Assembly (NCBI RefSeq): GCF_014197055.1
Contig: NZ_JACIEW010000009.1
Span: 1-64,000 of the forward strand
Length of the DNA: 64,000 bases
Reading direction: 5' to 3'
From: Devosia subaequoris
GTDB lineage: Bacteria; Pseudomonadota; Alphaproteobacteria; Rhizobiales; Devosiaceae
A model generated the notes under the pieces. The model made no database searches, was not told the DNA's origin, and saw only the letters and a list, made by a program, of their open reading frames with translations. Of the stretch, positions 33,971-42,300 are shown in pieces (positions within the stretch are counted from its first letter, which is position 1; every line of letters begins with the position of its first letter). A program made the translations under genes and the position numbers.

Positions 33971-34741
33971 ATGGCACAGGTTCTGATAGAACGCCCGTCG
34001 GACGCCATTGCCCTCGTCAGGCTTAACCGTCCAGAGGTGCGCAATGCGCTCAACCTCACCATTCGCCAGGAAATGGCCGCGATTTTCCGAGATCTCGCCG
34101 ACGATACATCGCTCCGCTGCGTGGTGCTCACCGGCAACGAACAAGCCTTTGCCGCTGGGGCTGACATCGCGGACATGTCGCGGATTGATGCCATCGAGAT
34201 GTATCATCGCCACACCGAACGCCTTTGGGCGGCGGTTGGGGAATGCCCGGTGCCGGTGATTGCAGCCGTCAACGGATTTGCACTCGGCGGCGGCCTAGAA
34301 CTCGCGATGCATGCCGATATTATTCTTGCCGGAAAGAGTGCGCAACTTGGACAACCCGAAGTAAAGGTAGGGATCATGCCAGGCGCCGGCGGCACGCAAA
34401 GACTTACCCGCGCAGTGGGCAAGTTCCGGGCGATGCTCATGTGCCTGACCGGTGAAATCATCTCGGCCCAGGAGGCATTCGAGATGGGACTGGTTAGCCG
34501 CATTGTCGAAGATGACGCGGTTCTCGATACCGCGCTCAAGTTGGCCGAAAAAATCGCCGCATTGCCGCCCATTGCGGTTGCCCAGATCAAAGAAGTGATC
34601 CTTGCCGGTGCCGACGCGCCGCTCTTGACCGCCCTCGCGCTCGAGAGGAAGGCGGTGCAGATTTTGTTCGCCAGCAGAGACAAGGCAGAGGGGATGAATG
34701 CGTTTCTCGAAAAACGCAAACCGACCTATACGGGCGAATAG
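33971..34741 (+). CDS. Enoyl-CoA hydratase (PaaF-like)
   Basis: The 256-aa protein is a typical crotonase: AFAAGADIADM, the GFALGGGLELAMHADI oxyanion-hole stretch, and QPEVKVGIMPGAGGTQRL, which carries the catalytic-type Glu positions. It should add water to a 2-enoyl-CoA, making a 3-hydroxyacyl-CoA for the dehydrogenase at 27993. Its ATG follows the thiolase stop directly. Resemblance to PaaF supports a dicarboxylyl-CoA, but that is not proved. Confidence 0.92.
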   Translation: MAQVLIERPSDAIALVRLNRPEVRNALNLTIRQEMAAIFRDLADDTSLRCVVLTGNEQAFAAGADIADMSRIDAIEMYHRHTERLWAAVGECPVPVIAAVNGFALGGGLELAMHADIILAGKSAQLGQPEVKVGIMPGAGGTQRLTRAVGKFRAMLMCLTGEIISAQEAFEMGLVSRIVEDDAVLDTALKLAEKIAALPPIAVAQIKEVILAGADAPLLTALALERKAVQILFASRDKAEGMNAFLEKRKPTYTGE

Positions 34742-34742
34742 C

Positions 34743-35516
34743 GTGAGTAGTCTCGTTACGCTTGAGACGGCCAAGGGTGTGGCCTATGTAACCCTCAACC
34801 GCCCCGACAAGCTTAATGCGATCACCATTGCGTTGCGCGACGAACTGCTAGACGTACTGGGCCGTGTCGGCGCAGACGCCGATATTGGCTGTGTGGTCTT
34901 GCGCGGCGCGGGGAGGGCTTTCTGCACGGGCCAGGACCTTGCGGAGCGCGCGCCGATCCTTGCCGGCACGGCCATCGACCTTGGGGTCGCGCTTGAAGAG
35001 GGCATCAACCGCATCATTCTCGAACTCGCCACGCTTCCACAACCTACCATCGCGTGCGTCCAGGGCCTTGCCGTCGGCGCGGGGGCCAGCCTGGCGGTTG
35101 CGTGCGACATCGTTCTGGCGAGTCATGATGCCAGTTTCCATTTCAGCTTTTCGCGGCTAGGGCTGGTTCCGGATAGTGGTGCCAGTTGGCTGCTTCCCCG
35201 CAAGATCGGTCTGGCCCGCGCTACCTCAACATTTCTCGAAGCAGTACCCATCAACGCCCTGCAGGCGCTCGATTGGGGACTGGTTCATCAAACTGCCCAA
35301 CAGACAGAAGATCTGAACGTCATTGCCTGCGAAACGGCACAAAAACTGGCCGGACGGTCGCGGGATGTGATGGCAGCGACGAAGTCGCTGCTTTCGGCGA
35401 GCTTGGACAGCGATCTGGAGACCCAACTCAAGCGAGAGGCCGCTGCCCAGACACGCGCCGGTCAAGGCGCTGCTTACCGCGCGGCACTGCGTTCCTTTAT
35501 CGACCGCAGCTCTTAA
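34743..35516 (+). CDS. Enoyl-CoA isomerase/hydratase (PaaG-like)
   Basis: The 257-aa crotonase-fold protein has AFCTGQDLAERAPIL, CVQGLAVGAGASLAVACDIV and LGLVPDSGASWLLPRKIG, the pattern of PaaG-type isomerases, with Asp in the LVPDSG position. GTG at 34743 follows the upstream TAG by one base; the longer frame upstream overlaps the neighbour. PaaG shifts double bonds or ring positions in acyl-CoAs. It is the last intact gene of the operon and probably readies an unusual acyl-CoA for beta-oxidation. Confidence 0.9.
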   Translation: MSSLVTLETAKGVAYVTLNRPDKLNAITIALRDELLDVLGRVGADADIGCVVLRGAGRAFCTGQDLAERAPILAGTAIDLGVALEEGINRIILELATLPQPTIACVQGLAVGAGASLAVACDIVLASHDASFHFSFSRLGLVPDSGASWLLPRKIGLARATSTFLEAVPINALQALDWGLVHQTAQQTEDLNVIACETAQKLAGRSRDVMAATKSLLSASLDSDLETQLKREAAAQTRAGQGAAYRAALRSFIDRSS

Positions 35517-35741
35517 GGAGGAGGCTGACGGATGCGTGCGCAAATCGGCGCAATTGGGCGCTGGCCCCGCATCCGCCTGCGACGTTGGCGAGTAGGGTGT
35601 GGTATTTTAGCCGCCGGGCAGGTGCGCGCCCATTCCTGCCGTTCAGACTGCAACCACGACTTCCCGAGAGCCGCCGGTCTGCTTACCCAACCTAGGTGGC
35701 GGCAAAGGGGTAGAGAGGGGACGTCACCTAAACGGCTATAA
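35514..35741 (+). pseudogene. Start of a lost operon gene behind a strong ribosome-binding site
   Basis: TAAGGAGGAGGCTGACGG stands right after the PaaG stop and before an ATG at 35532, an excellent ribosome-binding site. The 69-aa frame that follows (MRAQIGAIGRWPRIRLRRWR) is Arg-rich and looks non-coding after the first few codons. I read it as the start of a further operon gene whose body was lost at about 35,550, where the PKS locus begins. Bases 35609-35685 in it resemble 51809-51886 (interspersed repeat). Confidence 0.45.
35609..35685 (+). repeat. Interspersed intergenic repeat, copy 1
   Basis: AGCCGCCGGGCAGGTG, a GCGCCC and a later CCGCCGGTCTGCTTAC are matched in order by bases at 51809-51886, at roughly 70 percent identity by eye over 77 bases. 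Both lie in intergenic DNA next to a damaged gene. The function is unknown. Confidence 0.45.
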
Positions 35742-36338
35742 TCTCAGGGCGTGCAATGGGAGCTCTGCGTCACTACAGATGGCTGCGCAAACGCGGGCGT
35801 GGCCCGGGAGCAAGACGGTCCCCAGTCGCTTGCGTGCCAGTGAGAGCCAGTTTGATCGCAACGTTTCAGAGCGTCCAAGACATCCCAGAAGTCGCGCCAT
35901 CCCGCAGCCTTTCCATTTCGCCCATGCCTCAAGGGCGGTCCAGGCCTCAAGCGTAGTGACCCCACGCACTTCTGCCGTCCAAGTTACGACTGGCTCGGTC
36001 AATACGACTGGTCTAATGGCTTCTATGTCTACGCCCACTGGCTTGTCTCCGACAGCAACGATGGCAACTCCGCGTGTGCGCGATAGACTGAATTCGGGCG
36101 CGCCGACCAGATACGGCTTGCCGCACTCGTCGCGAAACAGTTCCCCCCTCGGCGCGCCATACTTTTCCAAGATAATACGGAGCCCAGCGTGACTGGCGAG
36201 ATACGCGACCCGGTCCGCCCGCCTTAACAGGGCCTCACTGCGCCTCAGCTCCATCGCTCCAATAAGGTCCGTTCGAGCCGAAAGGCGCTCGGCGTCGCCT
36301 TCAAGGTCGATCAGCCAAATATCCAGGAATCCAGTCAC
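35736..36338 (-). CDS. 4'-phosphopantetheinyl transferase (Sfp-like)
   Basis: The 200-aa protein has a GVDIEAIRP motif (magnesium-binding Asp and Glu), an FSLSRTRG stretch in place of the usual F-N-L-S-H-S, and the WTALEAWAKWKG segment where WTxKEA normally lies (Leu-Glu-Ala here). It should transfer the phosphopantetheine arm of CoA to the serine of the PKS carrier domain. Its ATG overlaps the PKS stop as ATGA, so the two are made together. Length is a little short for the Sfp group. Confidence 0.88.
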   Translation of the reverse strand: MTGFLDIWLIDLEGDAERLSARTDLIGAMELRRSEALLRRADRVAYLASHAGLRIILEKYGAPRGELFRDECGKPYLVGAPEFSLSRTRGVAIVAVGDKPVGVDIEAIRPVVLTEPVVTWTAEVRGVTTLEAWTALEAWAKWKGCGMARLLGCLGRSETLRSNWLSLARKRLGTVLLPGHARVCAAICSDAELPLHALRL

Positions 36339-39300
36339 TCTGGTGTCAATTCGTCAAGGAGCATGCGCACAGGGGAAAGGAGGGATCCTTCATCTGGTCC
36401 TTGAGCAAGATCGAGCAGTTGGCTGACAAGACCCTCAGCAATGGCCTCGACATCCTGTGGTGTGAACACATCACGGTCGAAATAGAAATTGAGATCAATG
36501 CCGTCAATACGCGACAGAGGACGCAGTTGGAGCTGATTTTCCTGCAATCCGAAGAGGTCTAAGTCGAGTGGCTCGATCTCAAGAGAAAAGGCGGAAATGA
36601 TGGTATCCTGGTGATCAGCCAGCGTTCCCATGAGTGTGTCGTTCAATGTCCGGTCGGCAAGAAGCCGGGCGTATCCGAAGCGGCTTGGAAAGGCCTGTGC
36701 GGACAGCCCAACTTCGTCCATGCGGTGCTTATCGGCGTGAATGTCATGAGGCTCGGCCCCGGGCATGGTGAGGAACTGATCGGCGATGGTTCGCGCAGTA
36801 ACTGCCAGGGGGGTGTGGCGCAGATCACGCGCGGCCAACACCGCGCCTCGTCGCACGAAGCCGACATAGTTCTCGAGCGCCGCCACGGACCGCCCCGGCT
36901 GAACCACATGCAATAGCACATCATCGACGCCCCCTGCGGCCGCTATCGCCTTGGTATAGGCTGCTGCAAGAAGCGCGTTTTCCGTGGTGCTAAGGGCGCG
37001 CGCCGATTGGCGCAGCGACCGGGCCTGGGCAGGGGCCAATCGAACGGTAAGCCTTTCGCTGTTTGCAAGCGTCCAGGGCCCTGCGGGCCGACTCGGGTCC
37101 GGGGGACGCCCAACATTGACCCAAGGGAGTGGCGGCAGCGCTTCCATGGCGGCGGTCGCATCGTTGTCGCCTGCCCATTGGGCAAGGAGAGATTTGGCTT
37201 CGGCCAGAGAGGCGGGGAGGGGACCCAGATCGAATCCGAGATAGGCCCGGATCAGTTGATCGCAGACAAGCGCTAACGACCAGCCGTCCGCGACGAGCTC
37301 GAAGACTTTGACGACCACAACATCGAAACCGTCGAATTGTAGTAGATGCGCCTCGAACAGATGCTCTCCTTCAGGCAGCAACGCTCTGCCGGCCAACACC
37401 CGTACGACAGTCATGTAGTCCTCGGGCGGGGTCGGGCGGCAATCATGCGTAGCCACGGCGCAGCCCTCGGGGTCGAGGCGTGGGCGCCGATGTCCCCTCA
37501 TGCCCTCAAAACGAATCCGGAGATTCTCATGCCGTTCGGTCAGCGTCGAGACCGCCAGTTGTAATCGGACGGGATCCACGCCTGGCGAGATGCGGATCGC
37601 CTGGCTCAGTGTCCAGGCTCGCCGAAACTGCCTGCTGGCTTTGTCACTGTCGATCAGGTCAAGCAGCCTCATCGCATCCGGCGTGAGGAGGGCGTCATCC
37701 CCATTCGCCACTACCCCCCGATCCATAGCGTTCATGGGCCTGATTGGCTCGCCCTCGTCCAAGCAGACCCACTGCACCTGCCCGTCCCACCGGATGGCCA
37801 AGCATGCCAAGGTGCTTTGGAAAAGCGCACGAATGAAGTCGGTGTCGAGCGCCGTGCTGTCGAAAGCAAAGGTGAGATGGGCGATACCGTCCGCCGACCG
37901 TGAGACTGCGGCCGCAAGGTCGTGCCTCGGCATTTGCAGCGGGACGTCCGACCCATAGAACGCGAATTGTGTCGGCCATGCTCTGCTTTGTCCTGAACTG
38001 GTCTCACGCGGAAGCGAACTGATCGGGAAGTTGGCGTGCGGACGGCCCGTCTCGAGCTGACGACGCACGCTGTCGGTGCTGTCCCGGGCATTGACCACAA
38101 CGGGGACGACGCCATCTGCAACAATCGCAGCAACCAGAACATTTTCTTGGTCGATTTGAATCGCCAGAGCCCGGCCGAAGGCCTCAAGCCACTGCGTGTC
38201 GGTTGGTTGGTTCGCACCACTCTCTGTTACGTCGAGGTCTATGCGCAAGGCCTCGGTCGGCCCGAAGCGGATTGGTGGACCAGATGGCAGTCTGGGGTGC
38301 TGGCGATTGGCGAATGGTGTCGCGCAGGGCCAGCGGGCAGCATGCGCCGACCAGTAAGCCCGGTGTCTGCGGACGTCCGCATCATCGCTCTCCCCGGGAC
38401 CCTCGGCCTCATTCTCTCCGCCGGCTTGCGCCGGTCCTTGGGCCAAGCGTTCCTCGGCAAGGGCAGTAATTTGTGCCGTCAGGGACTGGATGCTTGGCGT
38501 ACCGAAAAATGCTCCCACTGGAATAGCACTACCGAGCTGAGCCTCGATGCGGTTCTTCAACTCAATCGACGATAGGGAATCAAACCCAAGATCGACCAGA
38601 GGGCGGGCCGCATCGATCTCGCTCCCGTCAAGCTTGAGGGCAAGGCTGATTTCCCTGGCCAGCATTCGACTTACAAGGGGTGCCCAGCCGCCTTTCGGTG
38701 TCTGCGACAGTTCGCTCAACAGCGGTTGTCCGCCAGTCATTTCTGACCGGGTCAGGGCTTGCACGCGCGGAGGCCCTTTCTCTCCTGCGGCGCGCGCCAC
38801 CGCGTTCCAATCGGCGTCCACATAGTCCAGATTGCTGACGTTCCGCGCCAGGACAAGGTCCAGGGCCGCCAGGGCGTCCGCGTTGGAAATGGGTTTGAAG
38901 CCGACACTCTCGAGGTAGGAAAGCATGGCCTTGTTGCGGGCCACCATGCCGACGTCCTGCAGGGGGCCCCAGCCAATCGTTTGGGCGCGCAGTCCAAGCG
39001 TGCGCCGGTGGCGGGCCAGTCCTTCAAGAAAGGCGTTTGCCGCCACATAGTTTGCCTGTCCGACAGATCCCACCGTCTGGGCGATGGACGAAAAACAGCA
39101 GAAGATGTCGGGATCGAAGCCGTAATTTCGCGTTGCCGCGTGCAGGTTCCATGCCCCAAAGATTTTGGGCGCGAGCACGGCTTCAACGCTGTCCTTGGTC
39201 AATTGGCCGAGCATCGCGTCGCCGAGAACGGCAGCCGCATGGATCACGCCCCCCAGTGCCGCCCCTTCGGCATGCAGCGCGGCAAACAAGGCGTCGACTG

Positions 39301-42300
39301 CCACAGAGTCGGTCACATCGAGATCCATGGTCTCGATCTGTCTGCCACGGGCAACAAGGCTGTCGATTACAGGGCGCGCCTCTTCACTCAGGCGCCCGCT
39401 CCGGGACGCGAGTATGATCCGGCCTGCGCCCTTCTCTGCGAGCCACTGAGCGACCGATGCGCCGAAGCCACCGGTCCCGCCGGTCACGAGATAGACCGCA
39501 TCTGGACGCACATCGACCTGGTCCAGCCTCTGCCGAACCGGCACCGGTCCCTGCTGATAGTCTAACACGATCTTGCCGATATGCCTCGCCTGGGCCATCA
39601 GCCGAAAGGCCTCTTCAGCCCTCGCCGCTGGGTAGCTGGTGATGGGGAGCGGATTTAGCCTACCGGATTTGAAACCCTCCATGACCTCTGAAAATACCTG
39701 GGGCAGGAGCTCGGGCCGCTGCTCGTTCATTGCGGCCAGATCGATGACGTGAAGGGAAATATTCCGCGCCAACGCCTCGAGCCCAATCTGCCGGTTGTCG
39801 TAGACGTCGCGTTTGCCGATTTCCAGGAACCGGCCGAAGGGACGAAGCAGCGACAGGCTCTTTGCCTGTGCATGTCCTGAAAGCGCGTTGAGGACGATGT
39901 CCACACCCTCGCCGCCGGTCAGGGCCATGATTTCGTCGGCAAAGGCGAGGCTGCGCGAATGCAATACATGGTCGACGCCCATGTCGCGCAGGAACTGGCG
40001 CTTGGTCGCGCTTCCGGCCGTTGCAAAGATTTCCGCGCCCCGAGCGCGGGCGATCTGGATGGCCGCGAGCCCCACCCCGCCTGTACCGAGGTGGATGAGA
40101 ACCCGGTCTCCGCGGCGAATGCGCGCGACGTGCTCCAATCCGTAATGGGCGGTGGCGAAAGCCGAGCCGATGCTGGCCGCCTGTTCGAAGCTCATCTCAT
40201 CGGGGATCAGCACAACCTCGGCTGCCGGCCGTACGCTCCAAGCCTGCATGGCCAATTTGCCCATGCAGAGCACACGGTCGCCCGGCTGCACGGCTACGAC
40301 ACCCGGTGCGATCTGCCGCACGGTGCCGCTGAATTCAAGACCCAAGGTCTGCCACGCCGGCCGCGCCTCGGCCTTTTGCGGCAGAAGCCCCGTGGCGGCC
40401 ATGACATCCCGAAAGTTGAGACCGACCGCGGCCGTCTCGATCAGCACTTCACCGCGACCGGGGCAGGGCATGTCGCGACTGTCGTGGTATAGCCCACTCA
40501 GCGAGCCCGGCGCGGTCATGGTCAATGCGAAATTGTCCGTCGCAGGCGTCGCCAAAGTCGTCTGCACTGGCAGGTCCTGGCCTTCAATCCGATTCAGCCT
40601 GGGCACCCAGCGACGGTCGCCCCGCAGCGCCCATTCGGTTTCCTGGCTTTCGGCCGCGACCGTCTCGAACAGCTCCAGCGGGTCCTCGGGCCCCAGATCA
40701 ATCTGTCGTACGCGTACATTGTTCAGTTCGCTGGCCAGGGTGCGGGCCAAGCCGACGAGCGGGCTCGCAGCCAGTCCTGCCTCGTCGATCCCGCGCCCAT
40801 CTGGAGATCTGGCCCCCCTCGTCACGATGGTAAGACGTGCCGAGCGGGCCGAGTAGCGAAGGACCTTGCCCAGATTGATCAGCGCCAGGATATTTTCATA
40901 TGCGGATGCGACGGCGTCGCATTCCGGTCCGGACGGAGCAGCGACGAACACAATGTGTGGTTCGGCGATGCGCGGCGACTGGCTCAGCCGATCCTCGATC
41001 TGCACCAGGTCCAGCGCTGCATGTTGGGAATGGTCTGCCAGTCCCGGTCCGGTCAGCAGCCAAAATTCCGGCTGTGCCGGTTGTGCGGCTCCGTCGCTTT
41101 GTTCGATCCAGTTCTCGACTACGAAATGCGGACCAGAAGTGGATTGATCATGCGCGAGCTGTGGCACTTCGCGCATGCCCAGGCCCGATATCGAAAGAAG
41201 TGGATTGCCATCCTCGTCCGTCACCGAGAAATCAGCGCCGAGATCATCGGTCGCACGAGATTTCGCGGTTACGATAAGCTGCGGAGGCAAGGCCGCATGG
41301 CAGATTACGCGTGCAATTGTCGTGGGCAGCAGGAGCCGCCTCGGCTCGACGGGGTCATCCGCAAAGGCGAAGGCCAGACCCGTTTGGAGAACCCCGTCGA
41401 GGAGTGCCGGGTGCGCAAGATAGCCCTGCATCGGGCTGGCGCCATTCGGCGGGAGCACGAGTCGTGCTCGGACCTCGCTTTCGAAGATCTCGAGCTCAGA
41501 GATAGTCCGGAAGGCGGCACCATAGGCGAAACCCAAGCGACCGGCCTCGGCGTAGAATTCCTCTGCCGAAAGGAGGGTGCCGCGCTCCCACGATGCGGGG
41601 ACGGGTCTTGGGTTAATGTCGGTCAGCCTCAAATGGCCCGTGGCCCGCAGCGTCCACGTCTCGCTGCTCTGCCGCAGGCGCGTGTGAACGGCAATCTGCC
41701 CGGTCGACGGATCGAAGCGCGTCGAGATCAGCACCTCGTCCTGAGGACCCATGAAGAGGGCTGAGACAATGGCGAATTTTTCGAGTTCCAGCGTACCCTC
41801 GCCCAAGGCCTCCCTGCCGGCAGCCAACATGAGTTCAAGGTAGCCTGCGGCCGGAAAGACGACACTGCTACCCAGGGCATGATCGGCCAGCATGGCATTG
41901 CCGGCCAGGCTGATCTCGTTCGACCAGGAGTACCCCGGGCTGCGCTCGCGCCGGCCGAGTAGTGTGTGGCTCGGCGCGGTCAGCAGCAACGCCTTGGCCT
42001 CTTCCGAGATGCGCCAGTGGCGGGTCAGGTCCCAGCTGTAGTTGGGCAGTCGAACCTCATTTGCAGAGATAGGCCCCGGCCGTGCTCCGGGCAGATCCAG
42101 GCCGGCTTCCCAGATGCCACCCGCTGCCCTTGCGAGGCATTCGAAATCATCCTTTTCCCGCTGGAGCGATGCAATCGCACGGATCGGCTTTCCTACTTCG
42201 GCAGCGATGGTCGCGTTGCTGCCGGTGAGGACCCTATGCGGCGATATTTCAAGCAGCACATTGGTGCCGAGCTCAAGCGCCTGATGCACGCCGGCGGCAT

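Noticed and set aside
38759..39565. Long plus-strand frames inside the PKS
   Set aside because: They are shadows of the reducing synthase on the other strand, without start signals or domains.
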